A DNA stretch of 64,000 nucleotides from Ralstonia insidiosa (GTDB lineage: Bacteria; Pseudomonadota; Gammaproteobacteria; Burkholderiales; Burkholderiaceae). Below, in pieces: positions 43,678 to 52,020 of this stretch. Position 1 is the stretch's first letter. The number at the start of each line of letters is the position of its first letter. The notes below the pieces were generated by a model. That model worked only from the letters and a program-made list of their open reading frames with translations, did no database searches and was not told the DNA's origin. The translations under genes were made by a program, and so were the position numbers. Location: positions 620,001-684,000 of the forward strand of contig NZ_VZPV01000001.1 of assembly GCF_008801405.1 (NCBI RefSeq). The letters are read 5' to 3'.

Positions 43678-44652
43678 ATGCGGCAAGTGTTGTGGAGCGG
43701 TAGAACGGCGTGTCTGGCCGCAGTGGCGGCGGCAGTTGCAGCGTTGAGTGGCTGCGCGAAGCAGGACGCCAACACCTATCAAGGCTATGTAGAGGGCGAG
43801 TTCGTCTATGTCGCCTCGCCCGTAGGCGGGCGGCTGGACCACTTGGGAGTGCAGCGCGGGCAGACCGTCAGTACTGGGGCGCCGTTGTTCGTGCTCGAGT
43901 CTGTCGATGAAACCGCAGCGCGCCAGCAGGCGGCGGCGCAGTTGCAATCGGCCGAAGCACAACTGGCCGATCTGAACCTCGGCAAGCGTGTGCCCGAAGT
44001 GGATGCCGTGCGTGCGCAGTTGGCGCAGGCGGTGGCGGCCGACAAGCTCTCGGCCATCCAGCTCACGCGCGACGAAGCGCAGTTCCGCGCGGGCGGCATC
44101 CCCCAGGCGCAGCTCGACGGCAGCCGCTCCACCGCACAGACCAATGCCCAGCGCGTGCGCGAGCTGACCAACCAATTGCGCATCGCCCAACTGCCGGCGC
44201 GCAATGACCAGATTCGCGCGCAAGCGGCACAGGTTGAGGCGGCACGTGCCGCCGTCGCGCAAGCGCAATGGCGGCTCGACCAGAAGGCGCAGAAGGCGAC
44301 GCAAGGCGGCCTCGTGTTCGACACCCTGTACCGGGAAGGGGAATGGGTGGGCGCCGGCAGCCCGGTGGTGCGCATGCTGCCGCCGGCCAACGTGAAGGTG
44401 CGCTTCTTCGTGCCCCAGGGCGTGGTTGGTTCGCTCAAGCCGGGGCGGGCGGCGCGCATTCACTGCGATGGCTGCGCGGCGGATGTGAACGCCACTGTCA
44501 CCTACGTTGCCAACGAGGCCGAGTACACGCCGCCCGTGATCTACAGCAACACCACGCGCGACAAGCTTGTCTTCATGGTGGAGGCCCGTCCGACGGCGGC
44601 CGATGGCCCCAAGCTGCGCCCGGGGCAACCCGTTGAGGTGACGTTGCAATGA
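43678..44652 (+). CDS. HlyD-family membrane fusion lipoprotein (efflux adaptor)
   Basis: 324 aa. Lipobox ALSGCAKQD (Cys near residue 25). A biotinyl-lipoyl-like segment follows (FVYVASPVGGRLDHLGVQRGQTV), then a long alpha-helical hairpin rich in Ala/Gln (QQAAAQLQSAEAQLADLNLG ... IRAQAAQVEAARAAVAQAQWRL) that should dock on the outer membrane channel, and a C-terminal beta part. It connects the ABC transporter with the NodT-like channel. The stop overlaps the next start (ATGA at 44649-44652). Confidence 0.9.
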   Translation: MRQVLWSGRTACLAAVAAAVAALSGCAKQDANTYQGYVEGEFVYVASPVGGRLDHLGVQRGQTVSTGAPLFVLESVDETAARQQAAAQLQSAEAQLADLNLGKRVPEVDAVRAQLAQAVAADKLSAIQLTRDEAQFRAGGIPQAQLDGSRSTAQTNAQRVRELTNQLRIAQLPARNDQIRAQAAQVEAARAAVAQAQWRLDQKAQKATQGGLVFDTLYREGEWVGAGSPVVRMLPPANVKVRFFVPQGVVGSLKPGRAARIHCDGCAADVNATVTYVANEAEYTPPVIYSNTTRDKLVFMVEARPTAADGPKLRPGQPVEVTLQ

Positions 44653-45620
44653 CCACCTCGGGCAATCACAACGGCAGCGGTGCGAGTGGGCGTGATTACG
44701 CCATCGACGTGCGCGGGCTGAACAAGCACTTCGGTGACAAGCACGTCGTGAAAGACCTCTCCATGCAGGTTGCGCGTGGTGAGATCTTTGGCTTTCTCGG
44801 GCCCAACGGCAGCGGTAAGACCACATCGATCCGCATGATGTGCGGGCTACTCACGCCCGACAGTGGCAGCGGCACCTGTTTGGGCTACGACATCCTCAAG
44901 GAGTCCGCGCAGATCAAACGCCGCGTCGGCTACATGACGCAGCGCTTCTCGTACTGGGACGATCTCTCCATTCGCGAGAACCTCGACTTCGTGGCGCGCC
45001 TGTATGAAATGCCCAATCGGCGCGAAGCGGTGGACCACGCGCTGGAGACGCTGGGGCTGGCCTCGCGCGCCAAGCAACTGGCGGGCGCGTTGTCGGGCGG
45101 GTGGAAGCAGCGGCTGGCGCTGGCGGCCTGCATGCTGCATCAGCCCGAACTGCTGCTGCTCGACGAACCCACCGCCGGTGTCGACCCGAAAGCCCGCCGC
45201 GATTTCTGGGAAGAACTGCATCGCCTCGCTGCACAAGGCATCTCGGTGCTGGTCAGCACGCACTACATGGATGAGGCTGAGCGTTGCCACAAGCTCGCTT
45301 ACATCGCCTACGGCGAACTGTTGGCGCAAGGCACCGCCAGCGAGGTGATTGCCAGCCAGCGGTTGTCGACGTGGTCGGTGATGGGCGGCAATCTGGTGGA
45401 CCTGGGGCGCAAGCTCGAAGGCCAGCCCGGTGTGGACCAGACCGTTGCGTTTGGCTCCGTGCTGCACGTGACGGGCGCCGATGCGCAGGCACTGGAGGCC
45501 ACGCTGCGCGGCCTGGCCAGTGAATCGGGCGTGCGCGTGGCGCCGATCGACACCGGCCTGGAAGACGTCTTCATCCACATGATGCGCGGCTCGTCCGACA
45601 ACTACGGAGCGCAGCCATGA
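44649..45620 (+). CDS. ABC transporter ATPase (drug/ABC-2 type)
   Basis: 323 aa with Walker A GPNGSGKTTSIRMMCGLL (about residues 55-72), Q-loop YMTQRFSYWDD, signature LSGGWKQRLALA (Trp in place of the usual Gln-Gln, as in YbhF-like exporters), Walker B LLLLDEPTAGVDP and switch His in VSTHYMDEAE. A C-terminal extension of ~90 residues follows. It energises the ABC-2 permease. Both junctions overlap by 4 bases (ATGA), so translation is coupled. Confidence 0.93.
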   Translation: MTTSGNHNGSGASGRDYAIDVRGLNKHFGDKHVVKDLSMQVARGEIFGFLGPNGSGKTTSIRMMCGLLTPDSGSGTCLGYDILKESAQIKRRVGYMTQRFSYWDDLSIRENLDFVARLYEMPNRREAVDHALETLGLASRAKQLAGALSGGWKQRLALAACMLHQPELLLLDEPTAGVDPKARRDFWEELHRLAAQGISVLVSTHYMDEAERCHKLAYIAYGELLAQGTASEVIASQRLSTWSVMGGNLVDLGRKLEGQPGVDQTVAFGSVLHVTGADAQALEATLRGLASESGVRVAPIDTGLEDVFIHMMRGSSDNYGAQP

Positions 45621-46780
45621 GCATCACCCTCAACGGCAATCGCTTTTCGGTCCAGCGCTGGTGGAGCGTGGTGCTCAAGGAGTTCCTGCAACTGCGGCGG
45701 GATCGCGTGACGTTCGCCATGATGATCGGCATTCCGATCATGCAGTTGTTCCTGTTCGGCTTTGCCATCAACGCGGATCCGAAGCACCTGCTGACTGGCG
45801 TCATTGCGGCGGACCAGAGCGAGTTCACGCGCAGCTTCCTGGCTGGCATGCGCAACTCCGACTACTTCGACCTGGCCAAAACCCTGCCCGACGAAACAGC
45901 GGGGCGCGAGGCGCTGGCCAAGGGGCAGTTGCAGTTTGTCGTCACCATCCCGCCGGATTTCACGCGCAAGCTGGTGCGCGGTGAGAGGCCCTCGCTGCTG
46001 GTGGAGGCCGATGCGACAGACCCAGCCGCGACAGGCTTGGCGGTGGCGTCACTCTCACAACTGGTGCAAGGCGTGGTCGACAAGGACATGAAGGGCGCGC
46101 TGGCACCGCTGGCTGGTGGCACGAGCGGTGCAGCGCCGCCATTCGATGTGCGCGTCCACAAGCTCTACAACCCGGAAGGCATCACGCAGTACAACATCAT
46201 CCCTGGCCTCATGGGCACCATCCTCACGATGACCATGGTGATGATGACGGGCCTAGCCATGACACGCGAACGCGAGCGCGGCACCATGGAAAACCTGCTT
46301 GCCACGCCCGTGCATCCGCTGGAGGTGATGACGGGCAAGATCGTGCCGTACATCTTCATCGGGCTGGTGCAGGTGACCATCATTCTGCTGATGGCGTACT
46401 TCGTGTTTCAGGTGCCGTTTGTCGGCAGCGTGTGGATGGTCTACGTGTCGGCGCTGCTGTTTATCGTGGCGAGCCTGACGGTGGGGATCACGCTGTCGTC
46501 GCTCGCGCAGAACCAGTTGCAGGCGACGCAGCTCACGTTCTTCTACTTCCTGCCGAACATCCTGCTCTCGGGGTTCATGTTTCCGTTTGTGGGCATGCCG
46601 AAGTGGGCGCAGGTGATTGGCAACCTGCTGCCGATGACGTACTTCAACCGGCTTACGCGTGGGATTTTGCTCAAGGGTAATGGGTGGTTTGAGCTGTGGC
46701 CCAGCATCTGGCCGTTGATGGTGTTTACGGTGGTGGTGCTGAGTATTGCGTTGCGGTTTTATCGCAAGACGCTGGATTGA
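45617..46780 (+). CDS. ABC-2 type transporter permease
   Basis: 387 aa. One N-terminal membrane helix (VTFAMMIGIPIMQLFLFGFAI) is followed by a large periplasmic loop (~residues 50-175), then five helices with the ABC-2 motif RERERGTMENLLATPVHPLEVMTGK. It is the YbhR/S-type membrane half of an efflux pump for drugs or other hydrophobic compounds. It starts within the ATPase stop codon. Confidence 0.92.
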   Translation: MSITLNGNRFSVQRWWSVVLKEFLQLRRDRVTFAMMIGIPIMQLFLFGFAINADPKHLLTGVIAADQSEFTRSFLAGMRNSDYFDLAKTLPDETAGREALAKGQLQFVVTIPPDFTRKLVRGERPSLLVEADATDPAATGLAVASLSQLVQGVVDKDMKGALAPLAGGTSGAAPPFDVRVHKLYNPEGITQYNIIPGLMGTILTMTMVMMTGLAMTRERERGTMENLLATPVHPLEVMTGKIVPYIFIGLVQVTIILLMAYFVFQVPFVGSVWMVYVSALLFIVASLTVGITLSSLAQNQLQATQLTFFYFLPNILLSGFMFPFVGMPKWAQVIGNLLPMTYFNRLTRGILLKGNGWFELWPSIWPLMVFTVVVLSIALRFYRKTLD

Positions 46781-46826
46781 GGTGGCGGCCATGCATATGT
46801 TTCTGATGTTCCGCAGTGATGGCCAT

Positions 46827-47053
46827 GGTGGTCCATCCCCGGTATCGTCCCCTGCCGGGGCCGACTCACTTTTCTTTGTCTTGCCAAAGAAAAGTAAGCA
46901 AAAGAAAGGCGCGCCCGAGATGGCGAAAGACTCCTTGAATTTCCGTAACCGGGCGGAGACGGGAAAAACTCGCTTCGCTCAAACAGTTTCCCGTCTTTTT
47001 TCCGCCCGCTTACAAAAATTCAAGGCGCCATCAAGGGCAGGGTACGGCCAAAC
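46827..47053. repeat. Dispersed repeat element, copy 1
   Basis: About 225 bases with internal inverted repeats (CTTGAATTT ... AAATTCAAG and GGGAAAAA ... TTTCCC). It starts at GGTGGTCCATCCCCGG, runs through TTCTTTGTCTTGCCAAAGAA and GGCGCGCCCGAGATGGCG, and ends at AAGGGCAGGGTACGGCC. A second copy in inverted orientation lies at 48571-48792, on the other side of the NodT gene. Frames through it give a spurious protein. Its form suggests a non-coding dispersed repeat, possibly mobile. Confidence 0.8.
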
Positions 47054-47072
47054 CGTCGGGGGGTGTGCGTTG

Positions 47073-48539
47073 GTGTTCAGTCGCGCTTTGGCGGGTCGTA
47101 AGCGGGCCGTTGGTGTTCTGCTGGTTTCCGCATTGGCGATGAGTGGTTGCGCCGTCGGCCCCGACTTCAAGACGCCTGCCGTGCCTGTGGCGTCGGGCTA
47201 CTCCGCGCAGCCTGTGCCGCGCGAGACGGCGTCGGCGCCTATCCCTGGTGGTGAAGCGCAGCATTTGGCTGATGCCAATGTGCCGGCCGATTGGTGGCAC
47301 CTGTTTCAATCTCCCGCGCTTGATGCGTTGGTGGATGAAGCGCTGCGTGCCAGCCCATCGGTCACGCAGGCCGAGGCGCGCCTGCGCCAGGCCCAGGCCG
47401 AAGCCGAGGCGCAGTTCGGCTACGCGCTGCCCACGGTGGATGGCACCGTGTCCGCCGTGCGCCAGCAAGTCAACCCGGAAGCGTTCGGTTTCAATACGCC
47501 CAAGCCGGGGCCGTTCACCTTGTACTCGGCGTCGCTGTCGGTGTCGTATGCGTTGGACATCTTTGGCGGCGTGCGCCGGGCATTGGAAGCGTCGCGTGCG
47601 GAAGTGGATACGCAGCGCTATGAGTTGGAGGCTGCACGCCTGGCACTCGCCGGCAATGTGGTGACGTCGGTGGTGCGCATCGCCTCGCTCGATGCGCAGA
47701 TCGCCACCACGCAGCGGCTGGTGGCCGAGCAGCGCAAGCAACTCCAGATTACCGAGCGGCGCTTGAACCTGGGTGGCGTGGCGAACGTTGACGTGCTTTC
47801 GCAGCGCACCCTCGTCGCGCAGACGGAGGCGACACTGCCGCCGCTCGCCCAGCAAGCCGCGCAGATGCGGCATCGGTTGTCGGTGCTGCTCGGTCGTGAG
47901 CCAGGGGTGGGGTTGCCGGACTTGCCCACGCTCGATGCCTTGCGCCTGCCAGACCCGCTGCCCGTGTCATTGCCGTCGACGCTCGCACAGCGCCGGCCCG
48001 ACATCCGCGCGGCTGAGGCGATGTGGCACGAAGCCAGCGCCAACGTGGGCGTTGCCACGGCCAACCTGTTCCCGCGGATCACCTTGTCCGCAGGGTTGGG
48101 TTCTGAGACGACGGGTTTCCGCAATGTGCTGGGCGCCGGCTCCAGCATCTGGAACCTGGGCGCCGGGCTCACGCAGCCGATCTTCCATGGCGGCACCCTG
48201 CGCGCCAAGAAGCGCGAGGCCGAAGCCGCCTACGACGCAGCAGGCGCGGCGTACAAGCAGACCGTGTTGCAAGGCTTGCAGGAAGTGGCCGACGCCCTGC
48301 ACGCCGTACACAACGACGCGCAAGCACTGCAGGCCCGGGCACTGGCAACCGATCAGGCACAACAGACATTGCGCGCCGCGGAAGCTCGCCACGCTGCCGG
48401 TGGTATCAGCACGCTCACGCTGCTGGACGCTCAGCGCCAGGTCGACCAGGCAACGCTGCAACAGGTACAGAGCCGCGCAGATCGTCTGCTGGACTCCGCC
48501 GCCCTGATGCAAGCACTAGGCGGTGGTTGGCAGCAATGA
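47073..48539 (+). CDS. NodT-family outer membrane efflux lipoprotein
   Basis: 488 aa from a GTG at 47073. The frame is open further upstream, but that part lies in the repeat element and does not look like a gene. The signal peptide ends in a lipobox (SALAMSGCAVGPDFKTP). The mature part is a TolC/NodT-type channel: DWWHLFQSPALDALVDEAL, LRQAQAEAEAQFGYALP, RRPDIRAAEAMWHEASANVGVATANLFP, and a second matching half with GISTLTLLDAQRQVDQATL. It completes a tripartite efflux pump with the adaptor, ATPase and permease upstream. A GGGGGG run at 47058-47063 could serve as ribosome site. Confidence 0.88.
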   Translation: MFSRALAGRKRAVGVLLVSALAMSGCAVGPDFKTPAVPVASGYSAQPVPRETASAPIPGGEAQHLADANVPADWWHLFQSPALDALVDEALRASPSVTQAEARLRQAQAEAEAQFGYALPTVDGTVSAVRQQVNPEAFGFNTPKPGPFTLYSASLSVSYALDIFGGVRRALEASRAEVDTQRYELEAARLALAGNVVTSVVRIASLDAQIATTQRLVAEQRKQLQITERRLNLGGVANVDVLSQRTLVAQTEATLPPLAQQAAQMRHRLSVLLGREPGVGLPDLPTLDALRLPDPLPVSLPSTLAQRRPDIRAAEAMWHEASANVGVATANLFPRITLSAGLGSETTGFRNVLGAGSSIWNLGAGLTQPIFHGGTLRAKKREAEAAYDAAGAAYKQTVLQGLQEVADALHAVHNDAQALQARALATDQAQQTLRAAEARHAAGGISTLTLLDAQRQVDQATLQQVQSRADRLLDSAALMQALGGGWQQ

Positions 48540-48570
48540 ACGCTGCCGGCAACACGCGCATACAGATGGT

Positions 48571-48792
48571 GTGGCCGTACCCTGCCCTAGATGGCGCCTT
48601 GAATTTCTGTTGCAGGGAGGAAAAAGGAAGGGGAACTGTCTGAGCGCAGCGAGTTTTCCCCTTCCCCTCTCTGCGACATAAATTCAAGGGGAAGTCGCCA
48701 TCTCGGGCGCGCCTTTCTTTGCTTACTTTCTTTGGCAAGACAAAGAAAGTGAGTCAGCCCCGGCAGGGGATGAAAGTGAGGTGAACCACCAA
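48571..48792. repeat. Dispersed repeat element, copy 2 (inverted)
   Basis: Reverse-complement relative of the repeat at 46827-47053. It keeps GTGGCCGTACCCTGCCCT, CCTTGAATTT, GAAGTCGCCATCTCGGGCGCGCC, CTTTCTTTGGCAAGACAAAGAAAGTGAGTC and the CCCCGGCAGGGG hairpin. The middle section between the CTTGAATTT-type ends differs most. Together the two copies flank the NodT gene in opposite orientation. Confidence 0.8.
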
Positions 48793-48821
48793 GCCCCAAC
48801 CCTCCCCAAAAGCACCACCGC

Positions 48822-49775
48822 TCAAACAGCAGGCCGCAACAACCGCTGCTGATACGCCTGCAAATGCGCATAAGCCACGCGCAGGAGCGCAACATCCACC
48901 CCCAGCTTGCGCCCCCGCTGCAGCATGTCCCCGACGATATGCGCCGCCTCCACGCGGCCACCGTTCTCCAGATCCCGCAGCATGGATGCCGTCAGCGGTG
49001 ACCCCACCTGCGTCAGCACCAACTGACCACGCTCACGCGCCTGTGTACGGATCGGGTAACCCGATGCCGCCGACACCGCCTGACACGCCGCAAACATCTC
49101 CTCATTCAGCGCACGCCCCTCATCCGTGGCAACAATCTCGCCCACGTTGGCCCGCATCAGGCACGTCATCGACGCCAGCGAGGTCAGGAAGGCAAACTTC
49201 TCCCACATGTCCTGCATCACGTTGTCGGCCAGCACCGTATCAAAGCTGGCGGTGGCAAACACGTTGCGGATCGCCTCGGTGCGCTCGCGCGGGGCGTGCG
49301 GCGTGCGCTCGCCAAAGGTGATGGACTGCGCCGCCGGGCCTTGTCCAAACCCCAGGTGCAGCACGGCACCGTCAGGCGCAGTGGTGGCGCTGATATGGCA
49401 CAGGCCACCCAGCACGCGTGATTCGCCAAACGCGGCATCCAGCCGCTCCAGATGCGCCAGCCCGTTGAGCACCGGCAGCACGACAGTGCGCTCGCCCACC
49501 GTGGGGCGGATCGCGGCAATCGCATCGTCCAGGTCATAGGCCTTGCAGCTCAGCAGGATGAGATCCGCATGGCCCCAGGCACTGGCTTCATCGGCAGTAA
49601 TGATCTGGACGGGCAACTGCGCATCACCCGCCGGGCTGCGGATCACCAGACCTTGCGCGCGCAATAGTGCCGCCCGCGCCGGGCGTACCAGAAAGGTCAC
49701 GTCTGCGCCGGCCTGGGCGAGCCGTCCGCCGAAATAGCCGCCGGTGCCGCCGGCGCCGAGTACCAGAATCCGCAT
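48822..49775 (-). CDS. panE: 2-dehydropantoate 2-reductase
   Basis: A 317-aa NADPH-dependent ketopantoate reductase of the pantothenate pathway. The Rossmann loop is LVLGAGGTGGYFGGRLAQAG at the N-terminus, the catalytic Lys and Asn region is LLSCKAYDLDDAIAAI ... VLPVLNGLAHLERLD, and the C-terminal helical domain has DMWEKFAFLTSLASMTCLMR and a substrate Ser in GSPLTASMLRDLENG. The start at 49775 is the Met that begins the Rossmann fold. The family has several paralogues per genome, so the exact substrate is less certain. Confidence 0.85.
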   Translation of the reverse strand: MRILVLGAGGTGGYFGGRLAQAGADVTFLVRPARAALLRAQGLVIRSPAGDAQLPVQIITADEASAWGHADLILLSCKAYDLDDAIAAIRPTVGERTVVLPVLNGLAHLERLDAAFGESRVLGGLCHISATTAPDGAVLHLGFGQGPAAQSITFGERTPHAPRERTEAIRNVFATASFDTVLADNVMQDMWEKFAFLTSLASMTCLMRANVGEIVATDEGRALNEEMFAACQAVSAASGYPIRTQARERGQLVLTQVGSPLTASMLRDLENGGRVEAAHIVGDMLQRGRKLGVDVALLRVAYAHLQAYQQRLLRPAV

Positions 49776-49941
49776 TGCTGTCTCCGTGTTGGGCAGGGGA
49801 TGAAGCAAACGATTCTAGGCCGGTTCGTCCAAGCTTGCAGACGGTGCGCCCGCGTGGCGTCGGGGCACGCTAAAATACTGATTTTCCTCACGATTTGACG
49901 CCCGTTCGGCCATTATTCAGCGCTGGCGGGGTCAGCATGCC

Positions 49942-50877
49942 ATGACGTTTTCCAATAACTTCCACCGCCTCGAAACCCGCCTGCAGTCGGCGGTCGGTCG
50001 CGCCATCGGCGACTTCAAGATGATCGAGGACGGCGACACCATCCTCGTATGCCTGTCCGGCGGCAAGGACTCGTACACGATGCTGTCGATCCTGATGGCC
50101 CTGCAAAAGCGCGCGCCCGTCAACTTCAAGCTGATCGCCATGAACCTCGATCAGAAGCAGCCGGGCTTTCCGGAAGAGGTGCTGCCCAACTACCTGAAGA
50201 AGACGGGGGTGGAGTACGTGATCGTCGAGGCGGACACGTATTCGATCGTCAAGGAGAAGGTGCCCGAGGGCAAGACCACGTGCTCGCTGTGCTCGCGCCT
50301 GCGCCGTGGCGTGATCTACCGCACCGCCAAGGAACTGGGCGCCAACAAGATCGCGTTGGGCCACCACCGCGACGACATCGTCAACACGTTCTTCCTGAAC
50401 ATGTTCTTTGGCGGCAAGATGAAGGCGATGCCGCCCAAGCTGGCCACCGACAATGGCGACCACATCGTCATCCGCCCACTGGCCTACTGCGCGGAAAAGG
50501 ACATCGCCTCCTACGCCCGTGCGATGGAATTCCCGATCATCCCGTGCAACCTGTGCGGCTCGCAAGAGAACCTGCAGCGCAAGAAGGTCAAGGAGATGCT
50601 GCTGGAGTGGGAGCGCCAGACGCCGGGCCGTATTGACAACATCTTCGCGTCGCTGCAGAACGTGGTGCCGTCGCACCTGGCGGATACGGACCTGTTCGAC
50701 TTCAACGGGCTGTCCACCGGCCTGGCGAAGATCAGTGAGGACGCGATGTTCGGGCAGACCTCGTACGATCAGGCGCCGCTGGTGTTTGCCGGCTCGCACG
50801 ACGACCGCATCGAGTTCGTGCGCTTTGAGCGCAAGCCGTCCGACGCAGCGGCCGCCGACGAGGCTGCAGCAAGCTGA
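49942..50877 (+). CDS. ttcA: tRNA 2-thiocytidine biosynthesis protein
   Basis: 311 aa. The PP-loop is LVCLSGGKDSYTML (about residues 35-48), with paired CxxC motifs CSLCSRLRRG (about 114) and CNLCGSQENL (about 205) that hold the [4Fe-4S] cluster and sulfur. The protein thiolates cytidine 32 in some tRNAs. A TAAAAT box (49871-49876) lies upstream. The length matches the family. Confidence 0.95.
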   Translation: MTFSNNFHRLETRLQSAVGRAIGDFKMIEDGDTILVCLSGGKDSYTMLSILMALQKRAPVNFKLIAMNLDQKQPGFPEEVLPNYLKKTGVEYVIVEADTYSIVKEKVPEGKTTCSLCSRLRRGVIYRTAKELGANKIALGHHRDDIVNTFFLNMFFGGKMKAMPPKLATDNGDHIVIRPLAYCAEKDIASYARAMEFPIIPCNLCGSQENLQRKKVKEMLLEWERQTPGRIDNIFASLQNVVPSHLADTDLFDFNGLSTGLAKISEDAMFGQTSYDQAPLVFAGSHDDRIEFVRFERKPSDAAAADEAAAS

Positions 50878-50886
50878 TCGCTGCGT

Positions 50887-51864
50887 TCAGTTGTTCTGCG
50901 CCTGAGGCGCGGCGCCAGCCTCGCCCTCGCGCATCAGATCGCGTACGTCGTTGATCCAGCCTTGCAGGCGCTCGCGCGCATGCTGCTTCTGGCGCGGCGT
51001 GGTCAGGTTGGCGATGGTGATCAGCATGGCGGTATCGGCCTCGCGGCGCAGGCGCTGCTGCACACCACGCTCGCCCGGTGCCTGCTGCCACTGGTCGGCA
51101 TAGGCAGTGAGCCATTGCACGACGGTCGCCTCATCCGGGCGAGCCTGCTGCACGCGGGCAATCAGCGCCAGCCACGCCTGCTGCCGCGCGATGCGCTCCT
51201 CATACCGGGCCGGGGTGCTGTCCACCATCGGGGCGATGGCCGTGCGGATGGCCTCTTCCTGCTCGGACGAGAAGTTGCCATACACGATTCGTGCGTCTTC
51301 CATCACTTTCTTGAGGCGTGCCTGCATGCGTTCCTGGGCGTCGCTGCCCAGATAGCGGCGCTGGTAGTTCTCGTTGCTTTCGGCCTGCTTCTTTTGCACG
51401 TGCGCAAGCTGGGCAGGCGTGGTGCTCAGCAGCAAACGGGCGATATCGGGCTTGGCCTGGTCAAAGGCGGCGCGCCCGAACTGCTGGAAGGCGTCCTGGT
51501 ATGCGCGCATCTGCTGCGCTGTCATGGGCTGCTGCAATTCATCCTGCGCACGCCGCAGGAGCGCTGCCACGCGCGGCAGCTGGTCTTGCCGGTGCCAGGC
51601 AAAGAAGCGCGTGATGGCCTCGCGCGTGGGGCCGGTCTGGGCGTCCTGCAGGTCAAACTGGCCGTCGATCCACCAATAGGTCAGTCGCGCCCCCTGGCTG
51701 TAGCCCACTTTCACGGTGCTGCACGCCTGCAGGCAGGCCAACGAGACGACCGCCGCCAGCACGACCAGCCAGCGGCCTAGCCGGCCTGGCAATGGCGCAA
51801 TTGCAACAATTCGACCATTTGACGGGTTCAGTTGGGGGGTAGGCCCCATGCTAAAATTTTTCAT
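50887..51864 (-). CDS. DUF6279-type lipoprotein
   Basis: 325 aa from an ATG at 51864. The hydrophobic segment ends in a lipobox (LACLQACSTVKVGYSQG). The mature part is mostly helical and rich in Gln/Arg (QRRYLGSDAQERMQARLKKVMEDARIVYGNFSSEQEEAI), with YWWIDGQFDLQDAQTGPTREAI just after the anchor. The family is common in proteobacteria, function unknown. The minus-strand frame continues open under glmU and beyond, but only this part has a real signal sequence and codon character. Confidence 0.82.
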   Translation of the reverse strand: MKNFSMGPTPQLNPSNGRIVAIAPLPGRLGRWLVVLAAVVSLACLQACSTVKVGYSQGARLTYWWIDGQFDLQDAQTGPTREAITRFFAWHRQDQLPRVAALLRRAQDELQQPMTAQQMRAYQDAFQQFGRAAFDQAKPDIARLLLSTTPAQLAHVQKKQAESNENYQRRYLGSDAQERMQARLKKVMEDARIVYGNFSSEQEEAIRTAIAPMVDSTPARYEERIARQQAWLALIARVQQARPDEATVVQWLTAYADQWQQAPGERGVQQRLRREADTAMLITIANLTTPRQKQHARERLQGWINDVRDLMREGEAGAAPQAQNN

Positions 51865-52020
51865 CTGTGTCTTATCCGCCGCAAATGCGCCCCATAGAAG
51901 GGTTTGCAGGCGGTTCAGCCAACTTGAGGGGAGGTGGCGGGCAGCAGGTTCCGGGTGGCCATGTGCGTGCTTGGGACACCGCCGCAGGCTATCGCTTCGA
52001 GTCACTCTAGGAACCTCCTT

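Noticed and set aside
42853..44826. A 657-codon minus-strand frame under the TetR and HlyD genes
   Set aside because: Antisense to two clear genes; composition (Arg, His, Leu) is typical of shadow frames.
46746..47072. N-terminal extension of the NodT protein through the repeat element
   Set aside because: The sequence is shared with the second repeat copy and looks non-coding; it would place the signal peptide about 110 residues into the protein.
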